The translations under genes were made by a program, and so were the position numbers. This document shows, in pieces, positions 1-5,713 of a stretch of DNA of 10,856 nucleotides. The DNA is from Candidatus Zixiibacteriota bacterium (GTDB lineage Bacteria; Zixibacteria; MSB-5A5; SM1-73): assembly GCA_023129805.1 (NCBI GenBank), contig JAGMBK010000057.1, forward strand, positions 1 to 10,856. The letters are read 5' to 3'. Positions within the stretch are counted from its first letter, which is position 1, and each line of letters begins with the position of its first letter. A model generated the notes under the pieces. That model was given only the letters and a program-made list of their open reading frames with translations, did no database searches and was not told the DNA's origin.

Positions 1-461
1 TTGCCCTACTGGAGTCGGAACGAGGTGATTGGAAAGCCGCCAGTGAAACCTACAAGCAGGTCTTTCAGCAGTTCGGCCCGAGGCAGGTAGGTATCCTCTC
101 AAAAAGATTGTCAGAGGAAATCCTGAAAGGCGAAGGTATTAGGAGTAAGAACCCCTATCTTGCTGTCGGCTTGTCGACTATTTTGCCGGGCAGTGGCCAG
201 TTCTATTGCCATCACTATTATGATGCGATTCAGGCCTTCCTATATGTAAGTGCCTTTGCCTTTACGACCTATGCCGCTTACAGGTACGACAAACATCACA
301 GTAAAAACTACCTGGGCACATATGTTGCAATTTCAATTACCAGCCTTTTTCATGTCGGTAACATCATTGGTGCACAGAGAACGGCAAGCTATTACAACCT
401 AAAGCAGAAGCAGAGATTCCTTGGTCAAATGAGGAAAAAGGCATTTAGTATTGAATACTAA
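1..461 (+). CDS. 3' end of a TPR-like / membrane protein with a PGSGQFY motif (5' truncated by window edge)
   Basis: The frame is open from base 3, with no stop before 459-461, so the gene begins left of the window; the internal TTG at 108 is not needed as a start. The first visible residues (ALLESERGDWKAASETYKQV) read like a TPR helix pair. About 45 residues in comes a conserved-looking segment, NPYLAVGLSTILPGSGQFY, then two or three hydrophobic stretches (around AIQAFLYVSAFAFTTYAAY and YVAISITSLFHVGNIIG), and a basic tail. TPR-like repeats followed by a PGxGQFY membrane domain occur in uncharacterised proteins of many uncultured bacteria; function is unknown and I infer only a membrane or envelope location. 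It converges on rsmG, with 73 bp between the two stops. Confidence is high that it is coding and low for function. Confidence 0.8.
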   Translation, partial: ALLESERGDWKAASETYKQVFQQFGPRQVGILSKRLSEEILKGEGIRSKNPYLAVGLSTILPGSGQFYCHHYYDAIQAFLYVSAFAFTTYAAYRYDKHHSKNYLGTYVAISITSLFHVGNIIGAQRTASYYNLKQKQRFLGQMRKKAFSIEY

Positions 462-534
462 GATTCTCCAGAAAGATTTCTAAACCAGATGGACGCGAGC
501 CAAAGATAGAGGCTCTTTAACTTCCCCTTAGATT

Positions 535-1281
535 CTATCCTACCTTCTCTATCACCATCAGCCACCGCAACAGATCCATCTGCGGTATTTCAACTTCAGC
601 CACATCTCCGATTTGACAATCTTTTAGGGAGCCGATCTCCTCGATTTCTCTTCTCACCCCTTTTCCCTTATACGCCACCAATAATCCGCCAGTTTTCAAG
701 AAAGGCATGCTTAATCGAACAATATCTTTGAGTTTACCTAATGCCTTGGCAGTAACCAGATCAAATTTCTTTTCAAAATTAGCCTGGCCGGTAAGTGTCT
801 CCGCTCGCTGGTTTAGGATGAAGATTTTTTTAAGTTTCAAAACTTCGCACAGCTTTTGAAGAAAGAGCGTCTTTTTATGAATTGATTCCACCAATGTCAT
901 TTTGACATCATTTCTGACAATTTTTATGGGAATAGAGGGAAACCCTGCTCCGGAGCCTAGATCCAGACAATTTGTATCTCTGGGGAGATCAACAACTTTG
1001 AAAATGGAAAGAGAATCCACAAAGTGTCTCAGGATTCGATCGCTTTTGGCATCTTTTCGGGAGACAAGATGTATCCTCTGGTTCCATTCCAGCAGTAAGG
1101 ACGTATAGGCCTTGAACTTATCAACCATGTCGTCAGAGAGACCTATTCCGAAAGACGAACAGATTCTTTTGAACTGGACGATTTGCCGGGGAGAGAGTAT
1201 TTGAGAAGAAAAGATTGAGGAAGAATCAGATGCGTATGCATTCATACGAAATGTTTCACGTGAAACATACAAAAGGGTCAA
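535..1281 (-). CDS. rsmG: RsmG (GidB), 16S rRNA guanine-N7 methyltransferase
   Basis: RsmG methylates N7 of a guanosine in the 530 loop of 16S rRNA using S-adenosylmethionine. The 248-residue frame shows LLLEWNQRIHLVSRKD (62-77), RHFVDSL (85-91), the SAM-binding glycine motif LDLGSGAGFP (106-115), the acidic strand end LVESIHKK (130-137), the VTAKALGKL segment (176-184) and a C-terminal LMVIEK. Family members are about 205-240 residues. The start is uncertain. TTG at 1281 has AGGA 8 nt upstream, and I kept it. ATG at 1245 (236 residues) lacks a ribosome binding site, but so do mnmG and mnmE. With the TTG start a perfect parS palindrome (1252-1267) lies inside codons 5-10, read as YVSRET; with the ATG start it lies just upstream. 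It follows mnmG in the same direction, separated by a folded repeat. Confidence 0.95.
   Translation of the reverse strand: MTLLYVSRETFRMNAYASDSSSIFSSQILSPRQIVQFKRICSSFGIGLSDDMVDKFKAYTSLLLEWNQRIHLVSRKDAKSDRILRHFVDSLSIFKVVDLPRDTNCLDLGSGAGFPSIPIKIVRNDVKMTLVESIHKKTLFLQKLCEVLKLKKIFILNQRAETLTGQANFEKKFDLVTAKALGKLKDIVRLSMPFLKTGGLLVAYKGKGVRREIEEIGSLKDCQIGDVAEVEIPQMDLLRWLMVIEKVG
1252..1267. promoter_or_regulatory. parS centromere site 1 (canonical)
   Basis: TGTTTCACGTGAAACA is a perfect 16-bp palindrome, extending to 18 bp as ATGTTTCACGTGAAACAT (1251-1268). It matches the widely conserved bacterial parS consensus bound by ParB/Spo0J. Its position at the 5' end of rsmG in the gid region is typical of origin-proximal parS. 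Confidence 0.92.
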
Positions 1282-1309
1282 CGGACTTGTCCTGAAGGCT
1301 TGGCCTGAA

Positions 1310-1371
1310 GGATTAAACGGATGTAACGGATAAAATCCGTCCAGACGGACGCCCGTCTGGGCGTTTAATCC
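1310..1371. repeat. Folded intergenic repeat (three-way junction) between mnmG and rsmG
   Basis: Outer arms GGATTAAACG (1310-1319) and CGTTTAATCC (1362-1371) enclose two hairpins: ACGGAT-aaa-ATCCGT (1326-1340) and CCAGACGG-acgc-CCGTCTGG (1341-1360). An alternative outer pairing is AACGGATGTA (1316-1325) with TACATCCGTT (1374-1383). The element abuts the mnmG stop codon: TAG at 1375-1373 lies in the alternative arm. It could act as a structured mRNA element or terminator between mnmG and rsmG. The fold is read directly from the bases; the role is inferred. Confidence 0.75.
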
Positions 1372-1372
1372 G

Positions 1373-3271
1373 CTACATCCGTTGACCGCTTTGCATAAAT
1401 TGTTTGAGATATACCATTAAAATCGCTATATCTCCTGGCGATACCCCGGATATACGACATGCCTGCCCCACAGAGATTGGCTTGATCCTTTTCAGTTTTT
1501 CCAAGGCTTCTCTTTTGAACCCTATAAGACCATCATAGCTGAAATCCTCCGGGATGCGCATTGACTCAAGCTTCTTGGATTTCTCAATCTCTTTTATCTG
1601 TCTTCTTATGTAACCCTCGTATTTGAGCTCAAGCTCAACCTGATCATACACTTCCTGAGGAATTTCCCGTGCCTCCCAATCCACCTTCTTCAAATCCTCG
1701 TAAGTGATCTCTGGCATCTTCAGTATCTTGGCCAAAGACATCTTTCGGTTGTTATCCACATGGTGGTGAGCTCGTCGAACCATCTCAACCAAAAGATGAG
1801 CAAAAGAAGATAATGAGACAAATACCCTCCGCAGTCGAGCCTTTTCCTTTTGAACCCTTTCCATCTTCTCCCGATAGCAGGTATGTACCTCCTCTGAAAC
1901 CAATCCAAATCTATACCCATAATCCAAGAGCCTCTGGTCTACATTATCCTCCCTTAAGGTCAACCGATATTCCGCACGGGAGGTGAACATGCGATAAGGC
2001 TCCTCTGTTCCCTTGGTGACCAGATCATCGATCAACACACCGATATAAGCCTGGCTTCTTTCCAGCACAAAGGGAGGTTCTCTTCTTATCTTTAAAACCG
2101 CATTTATTCCTGCCATAATGCCCTGTGCTGCCGCCTCCTCGTAACCGGAGGTGCCATTGATCTGTCCGGCGAAGAACAGGTTCTCCACCAGCTTCGTCTC
2201 CAGAGTATGCTTTAGTTGTATGGGGGGAAAATAATCATATTCAATGGCATAGCCGGTTCGCATCATCTGGGCATTTTCCAGCCCAGGTACGGTTCTTATA
2301 GCTTTGAGCTGAACATCTTCTGGCAGGCTGGTGGCAAATCCGTTGACATAGAATTCATTGGTTCCCATCCCCTCCGGCTCCAAAAAAAGCTGGTGCCTGG
2401 GCTTCTCCCTGAACTTGACCACCTTATCTTCGATGGAAGGACAATATCTGGGACCCACCCCCTTAATCTTTCCACTGTAAAGGGGCGATCTATCCAGATT
2501 ATTCAAGATAAACTGGTGAGTTTCTCTATTGGTGTAAGTCAGATAGCAAAGCAATTTGTTCTGGGGGGGAGTCTTTGTGCGAAGAGAAAACGGCTTTGGC
2601 TGGTCATCACCGTACTGGGGGATGGTTTTCGAGAAATCGATGGTCCTTCCATCCAGGCGGGGGGGGGTCCCAGTTTTTAGCCGACCTGCCCGAAAACCTA
2701 ATTTAACCAGATTTTCAGTGAGACCCGAAGCTGGAAACTCCCCGGCTCTGCCCGCTGGAAAATGCTCTAACCCTATATGAATCAGACCATTAAGAAAAGT
2801 CCCGCAGGTGAGGATGACCGCCTGGCAGAGATAAGCCATTCTGGCAGCAGTGACCACACCGTAAACTTTTCCATCTTTTACCAAGACTTCAACCACGGCA
2901 TCCTGTTTGATGAAGAGATTATCCTGATTTTCCAGAGATTCCCTCATTGCCAACCGATATGCCGCCCTGTCGTTTTGGGTACGTGTGGACCAGACCGCTG
3001 GACCTTTCTTCAGATTCAATGTCTTGATCTGAATGGCTGTTTTGTCTGCCACAAAACCTATCTCCCCGCCCAAAGCATCTATCTCCTTGACCAGTTGTCC
3101 CTTAGCCAACCCACCCACTGCTGGATTGCAAGACATCTGGGCAATGGTCTCCTTGTTCATGGTGAAAAGGAGGGTTTTGTGCCCCATTCTTGCCGAAGCC
3201 AGCGCCGCCTCACAACCGGCATGCCCGGCACCGACTACGATAACTTCAAATCTTTCTTGATATTCTATCAT
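1373..3271 (-). CDS. mnmG: MnmG (GidA), FAD-dependent tRNA U34 carboxymethylaminomethyl synthesis enzyme
   Basis: MnmG works with MnmE to install the aminomethyl-type side chain on C5 of the wobble uridine of several tRNAs, using FAD, NADH and methylene-tetrahydrofolate. The 632-residue frame is full length for the family. It shows the Rossmann motif [13 protein letters not shown] (11-23), [12 protein letters not shown] with Cys48 (47-58), [10 protein letters not shown] (153-162), [12 protein letters not shown] (197-208), [11 protein letters not shown] with the conserved Cys277 (273-283), [20 protein letters not shown] (365-384), [13 protein letters not shown] (431-443) and C-terminal [20 protein letters not shown] (602-621). 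The stretch at about 483-511 (including [17 protein letters not shown]) looks unlike relatives and may carry repeat-derived sequence. The ATG has no clear Shine-Dalgarno; a parS-like site lies 20 bp upstream of it. The last codons and stop run into a folded repeat. It is cut off from mnmE by about 5.8 kb of accessory DNA. Confidence 0.98.
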   Translation of the reverse strand: MIEYQERFEVIVVGAGHAGCEAALASARMGHKTLLFTMNKETIAQMSCNPAVGGLAKGQLVKEIDALGGEIGFVADKTAIQIKTLNLKKGPAVWSTRTQNDRAAYRLAMRESLENQDNLFIKQDAVVEVLVKDGKVYGVVTAARMAYLCQAVILTCGTFLNGLIHIGLEHFPAGRAGEFPASGLTENLVKLGFRAGRLKTGTPPRLDGRTIDFSKTIPQYGDDQPKPFSLRTKTPPQNKLLCYLTYTNRETHQFILNNLDRSPLYSGKIKGVGPRYCPSIEDKVVKFREKPRHQLFLEPEGMGTNEFYVNGFATSLPEDVQLKAIRTVPGLENAQMMRTGYAIEYDYFPPIQLKHTLETKLVENLFFAGQINGTSGYEEAAAQGIMAGINAVLKIRREPPFVLERSQAYIGVLIDDLVTKGTEEPYRMFTSRAEYRLTLREDNVDQRLLDYGYRFGLVSEEVHTCYREKMERVQKEKARLRRVFVSLSSFAHLLVEMVRRAHHHVDNNRKMSLAKILKMPEITYEDLKKVDWEAREIPQEVYDQVELELKYEGYIRRQIKEIEKSKKLESMRIPEDFSYDGLIGFKREALEKLKRIKPISVGQACRISGVSPGDIAILMVYLKQFMQSGQRM

Positions 3272-3290
3272 CGTCTAATAAATCTTGTAC

Positions 3291-3306
3291 TGTTTCACGT
3301 GAAATA
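3291..3306. promoter_or_regulatory. parS-like site 2 (one mismatch)
   Basis: TGTTTCACGTGAAATA matches the parS consensus except for T instead of C at 3305. It ends 20 bp upstream of the mnmG start codon, so ParB bound here would sit over the mnmG promoter/leader region. The mismatch may weaken binding. Confidence 0.75.
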
Positions 3307-3359
3307 TTATTTCTAATCTTAAAGTATACTTGGACTTAAACTCGTGACTTCCCGCTTTT

Positions 3360-4055
3360 TTAATCACTTTTTTGCAAAATCTCTAAAGCTTCTTTCTCCT
3401 TTGCTTCTTTCAGTCCCTTTATGATTTTTCTTTGCCAGCTCTTAGGAATTGAATTAAAAACATTATTGATAATATTTACTTCGCCCTTGTTAATCAAAGC
3501 CCTTAAAATCTTAATGGCAATATCTCTATCTTTTATAGCCTTATCTTCTTTGTTTCTTCTTTGGGAAACGATCAATTTATGTAAAGCAAAATTGGCAGGA
3601 TGGGGTAAAGTTAAATAGAAATCTTCAATTTTAACCTTCATAGTATTATCAGATAGGAGATCAAGAAATCTTAAGGTCTGGGCATTTACGCCTAATTTAG
3701 GTAAAGGATAAGGTTTATCTATGCCCTTGCCTTTCTCTGGCACTAAAAACTCCACTATAAGATCTGGGTGGTCAAGCTTCATATAACCCTTATCTCCTCT
3801 ATGAGTGGTTACAAAACCTAAATCCTTAAGCAATGTTGGTATATCTACCACTTGTTCGATTTTATCCGGCATGCTTATTAGAAAATCCATATCTCTGGTT
3901 TTTAAAGCAGTATAATCCATGGATGGTTTAGAAGAAAAATAATCTTTATAAAAGAATACACTCCAGCTACCAATTAGCACAAGATGGTTTAAGATTTTGG
4001 CTTTATGAAATCTCCGTAAAATCTCAAGGCATAGTTCATATTGCTTCTTTTCCAC
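3360..4055 (-). CDS. Nucleotidyltransferase-fold protein, GSU2403/AbiEii-like (putative toxin of a two-gene module)
   Basis: The 231-residue protein has a nucleotidyltransferase signature: LIGSWSVFF (28-36, the GS motif), then TRDMDFLI with paired acidic residues Asp55 and Asp57, and a likely third acid in LIVEFLVP (Glu102). HPANFALHKLIVSQRR (152-167) is the helix typical of AbiEii/GSU2403-type proteins. Such proteins transfer nucleotides and several act as toxins on tRNA in type IV toxin-antitoxin or abortive-infection systems; activity here is inferred. The start is GTG, with AAGGAG 8 nt upstream inside the preceding gene. The two genes overlap by 20 bp, so translation is probably coupled. 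The region is clearly more AT-rich than mnmG or mnmE, which suggests acquisition. Substrate and toxicity cannot be judged from sequence. Confidence 0.8.
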   Translation of the reverse strand: MEKKQYELCLEILRRFHKAKILNHLVLIGSWSVFFYKDYFSSKPSMDYTALKTRDMDFLISMPDKIEQVVDIPTLLKDLGFVTTHRGDKGYMKLDHPDLIVEFLVPEKGKGIDKPYPLPKLGVNAQTLRFLDLLSDNTMKVKIEDFYLTLPHPANFALHKLIVSQRRNKEDKAIKDRDIAIKILRALINKGEVNIINNVFNSIPKSWQRKIIKGLKEAKEKEALEILQKSD

Positions 4056-4356
4056 GCAAAGAACTCCTTAAAAACTTGATCTGCTTTTTCACCTGCGAGA
4101 GCAATTTTCTGTATTTTGCTCTCAACTCTTTGGCTTCTAAATACTTCTGTTTTTCTTCTTCGGATATCTTGCCTTTATAAATATACTTAACTTTCTTATC
4201 TATCCTTCTCACCAGATAATAATACTCATGACCTCGTATTTTTCTTACCGCAAGACAGCCCTGAGGCAATTTTTTTAACGCCTGTTCATATTCCTTTTTC
4301 ATACGCAAAGAGTTCTGCAATTCATCTCTTAAAACTCCTTTTATTACGCCTCTCAT
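4036..4356 (-). CDS. Small basic protein paired with the nucleotidyltransferase (putative antitoxin/partner)
   Basis: From the ATG at 4356 this encodes 106 residues; a GTG at 4380 would add eight, but no ribosome binding site precedes it, whereas AAGAGG lies 4 nt before the ATG. The protein is rich in Lys and Arg. It has an N-terminal helix (NSLRMKKEYEQALKKLP), a short beta-rich centre (GCLAVRKIRGHEYYYLVRR, then KVKYIYKGKI) and a long charged C-terminal helix (EEKQKYLEAKELRAKYRKLL). I recall similar small proteins next to GSU2403-type nucleotidyltransferases, and the centre resembles DUF6788-like proteins, but I do not firmly recognise a family. The 20-bp overlap with the downstream gene, and the inverted repeats just upstream, support a co-regulated pair in which this is the antitoxin or a nucleic-acid-binding partner. 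Confidence 0.75.
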   Translation of the reverse strand: MRGVIKGVLRDELQNSLRMKKEYEQALKKLPQGCLAVRKIRGHEYYYLVRRIDKKVKYIYKGKISEEEKQKYLEAKELRAKYRKLLSQVKKQIKFLRSSLRGKEAI

Positions 4357-4388
4357 ATCTCCTCTTAACACTGAAGGCACTGAACGTG

Positions 4389-4434
4389 CTGTTACCCAAC
4401 ATACGCCATTAAACGCTTAATTGTTGGGTAACAG
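4389..4434. promoter_or_regulatory. Inverted repeat I of the TTACCCAACA family (putative operator)
   Basis: Arms CTGTTACCCAACA (4389-4401) and TGTTGGGTAACAG (4422-4434) are perfect 13-bp inverted copies separated by 20 bp, just upstream of the two-gene module. On the minus strand a consensus -35 hexamer TTGACA (4441-4436) sits 1 bp from the right arm, so that arm would fill the promoter spacer. This is a typical place for an autorepressor. No good -10 box is visible at standard spacing. Confidence 0.6.
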
Positions 4435-4450
4435 TTGTCAAGAAAATAAA

Positions 4451-4490
4451 TTACCCAACAAATAATTAAATATCCATATTTGTTGGGTAA
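4451..4490. repeat. Inverted repeat II of the TTACCCAACA family
   Basis: Arms TTACCCAACAAATA (4451-4464) and TATTTGTTGGGTAA (4477-4490) are perfect 14-bp inverted copies with a 12-bp loop. They share the ten-base core TTACCCAACA with inverted repeat I, giving four alternating copies within about 100 bp. The right end coincides with the point where similarity of the broken mnmG copy to mnmG stops, so this could be the edge of an inserted element as well as an operator or terminator hairpin. Confidence 0.65.
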
Positions 4491-4600
4491 AATAGAAAAA
4501 GAGGGGTCTTGCAATCAGTCCGCGCAGAAGGTAATGTTGCCTTACACCCGGCATGCCCGGCACCGACAACGATTACATCATATTTTTCTTCGTCTGCCAT
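4466..4600 (-). pseudogene. Broken 5' fragment of a second mnmG
   Basis: From the ATG at 4600 the frame reads [20 protein letters not shown], then ATLPSARTDCKTPLFLF. This matches the N-terminal FAD-binding strand and glycine motif of the intact mnmG in this window ([29 protein letters not shown]). A 20-bp stretch around the GAGHAG codons is identical in the two copies. Similarity ends after about 38 residues, just before the TTACCCAACA repeat at 4490; the last codons and stop are encoded by that repeat. Roughly 595 residues are missing, so no enzyme can be made. A parS site precedes it (4677-4690), as one precedes the intact mnmG, so a parS-mnmG 5' unit may have been duplicated or be left over from replacement. 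The ATCTGCC/GGCAGA hairpin at the start suggests that a repeat also reshaped its 5' end. Confidence 0.8.
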
Positions 4601-4676
4601 AGGCAGATCCCTGCCCGCCAGCAGCCGTGGCGCCTCTGGCGGATAAGTCAGCATATTCGTATGAATATTACGCATC

Positions 4677-4690
4677 GTTTCACGTGAAAC
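4677..4690. promoter_or_regulatory. parS site 3
   Basis: GTTTCACGTGAAAC is a perfect 14-bp palindrome with the parS core; the outermost consensus T/A pair is C/C here. It lies upstream of the broken mnmG copy. Its left flank (4656-4676) resembles, in inverted orientation, the left flank of parS 1 (1229-1250). Confidence 0.85.
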
Positions 4691-4718
4691 CTTTTTTATT
4701 TCATCGGGATTACAGGGT

Positions 4719-4856
4719 GGATCGGGGTATCCTTATACCCAATCCTGCTTAATAAGATCAAGGGTGACGGAGACCCGTCTGGGAGGGCACCCTTGACCAA
4801 CGGATAATTTATTTCACCCTTACTCGCGTAGCCACCCGTACGGGTGGCACCGAGGC
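4719..4856. repeat. Repeat family A, copy 1 (imperfect, ~138 bp)
   Basis: Nearly identical to 6736-6870 in the same orientation, with most differences in the first 40 bases. It contains the inverted arms TCAAGGGTG (4758-4766) and CACCCTTGA (4788-4796), and the palindrome CCACCCGTACGGGTGG. The left hairpin, perfect in copy 2, is degraded here. To the right is a further hairpin made of GGTCAG and CTGACC (about 4865-4890). No reading frame is evident, so I read it as a non-autonomous, MITE- or REP-like mobile repeat. The whole 4601-4896 interval contains only this repeat and parS 3. Confidence 0.8.
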
Positions 4857-4896
4857 TCTCGGATGGTCAGAGGTAAGGTCACCCCTGACCAACGGG

Positions 4897-5325
4897 CTAT
4901 CGAGAAATGAAAGGATCAGGAACAGTTGCATTACGGTTTTCTGGTCGTTGCGCTATCAGATTTCGCCAAATATCCTCTTCCCAGCTAGACGAGATTACTT
5001 TATTGTCCACCAATCTTTTTAGATCATCATAAGTAAATCTTTTCTCAAAAAAAAGGAAATGGGTGACCATCATTACGTACAGATCGCATAATCCTTTGTA
5101 TCTTATCCAGATCCACCGAACTAGATTACCCTGATTGACTCCCTGAAGCATTTTTTCAAGATCACCCCTTAAAGGAACCATCTTCGTTATTCGATTTAAT
5201 GCTGCTGACAGTTGGGTTTTAAGTGTGGCCTCAACTCTTATCCTAGACTGGTATTGAAGGAGTGCAAATATAATCCCAGCCATCCCGAATACGAGTGATA
5301 GAATTGAAATTATTTCTGATGACAT
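4897..5325 (-). CDS. Small membrane-anchored protein of unknown function
   Basis: I chose the ATG at 5325, which has GAGGTG 6 nt upstream; a GTG at 5334 falls inside that ribosome binding site. The 142-residue product starts with one hydrophobic segment (IISILSLVFGMAGIIFALL, about residues 5-23), followed by a polar region with a probable amphipathic helix (RIRVEATLKTQLSAALNRI). A Trp/Tyr-rich stretch follows (LVRWIWIRYKGLCDLYVMM), then a charged C-terminus. A single N-terminal anchor with a cytoplasmic tail is the simplest topology. I recognise no family. The stop codon of the decayed upstream gene overlaps the ribosome binding site, so the two may once have been co-translated. Codon use and length support a real gene. 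Confidence 0.6.
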   Translation of the reverse strand: MSSEIISILSLVFGMAGIIFALLQYQSRIRVEATLKTQLSAALNRITKMVPLRGDLEKMLQGVNQGNLVRWIWIRYKGLCDLYVMMVTHFLFFEKRFTYDDLKRLVDNKVISSSWEEDIWRNLIAQRPENRNATVPDPFISR

Positions 5326-5330
5326 TATGT

Positions 5331-5582
5331 TCACCTCTTTTTTCTACTTCTGATCCAGTTTTTGGCCCTCTTTTTGTAACTCACAGCCAAATATTTATCA
5401 TCTGTCTTAATAATTGCCACTAATGTGCGCTAATCTCCTTTTTGGATTAAATCGGGAGAAGCAATGGCATCCAACACCTCCCGCTCTTTGCATCGCAATC
5501 CAGGATGCCTTTGACTGATATGCTTCCACCTCTCTTTAGTTAACCTTATAGGAACTCCATTTATGGAAAATGACAATTGCAT
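5331..5582 (-). pseudogene. Degenerate PBECR/DUF4258-like toxin-type gene with in-frame stop
   Basis: From ATG at 5582 the minus strand encodes 50 residues including VPIRLTKERWKHISQRHP (10-27) and EVLDAIASPDLIQKGD (35-50), then TAG at 5432-5430. The same frame continues after the stop as RTLVAIIKTDDKYLAVSYKK, ending at TGA 5333-5331. The pattern (LTxERWxHI-xxxHP, VLDxIxxPDLI, then LVAI...KYLAVSYK) matches small single-domain proteins of the PBECR/DUF4258 type, related to RelE/Barnase-like nucleases. Two to four residues seem to be missing at the stop, and the usual C-terminal end (DGFIITAY-like) is not recognisable, so I read it as decayed. Stop readthrough is the less likely alternative. Similar genes are often paired with DUF2283 genes, and one lies at 6503-6709. 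Confidence 0.65.
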
Positions 5583-5634
5583 AATTGGGTGTTATGAAAC
5601 TGACAATCTGTATTTTTTGACACCCTAGCATACC

Positions 5635-5648
5635 GTTTCACGTGAAAC
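5635..5648. promoter_or_regulatory. parS site 4
   Basis: GTTTCACGTGAAAC is a perfect 14-bp parS-core palindrome flanked by C/C, as in site 3. It lies between the decayed toxin-type gene and repeat family B copy 1. Confidence 0.85.
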
Positions 5649-5655
5649 CTGCTTT

Positions 5656-5713
5656 GTAAGGGTCGCATCTGTGCGACCCCGCCGATGGCGGGGTTCGATG
5701 AATCGAACCCCTA
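5656..5713. repeat. Repeat family B, copy 1: triple hairpin at a gene end
   Basis: Three adjacent stems: GGGTCGCA-tctg-TGCGACCC (5660-5679), CCCCGCC-gat-GGCGGGG (5677-5693) and GGGGTTCGAT-ga-ATCGAACCCC (5690-5711). The last six bases, CCCTAC, supply the TAG stop of the gene to the right. Copy 2 (7543-7593) keeps the first and last stems and the same relation to a stop codon. Likely acts as a transcript-end structure for that gene. Confidence 0.8.

Noticed and set aside
497..518. Terminator between the left-edge gene and rsmG
   Set aside because: GAGCC/GGCTC gives only a 5-bp stem with a 9-nt loop and three Ts, too weak to call.
2216..3316. Long plus-strand frames of 154 and 179 residues opposite mnmG
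   Set aside because: They lie antisense to a full-length, highly conserved mnmG and show no domain; they are coding shadows.
4389..4490. CRISPR array from the four TTACCCAACA copies
   Set aside because: The copies alternate in orientation, are only 10-14 bp, have unequal spacing and no cas genes are near.
4466..4675. The 69-residue frame as an intact small gene
   Set aside because: Only residues 26 onward resemble anything, and they are the start of MnmG; the upstream part comes from repeats and parS-flanking DNA, so it is listed as a pseudogene from 4600.
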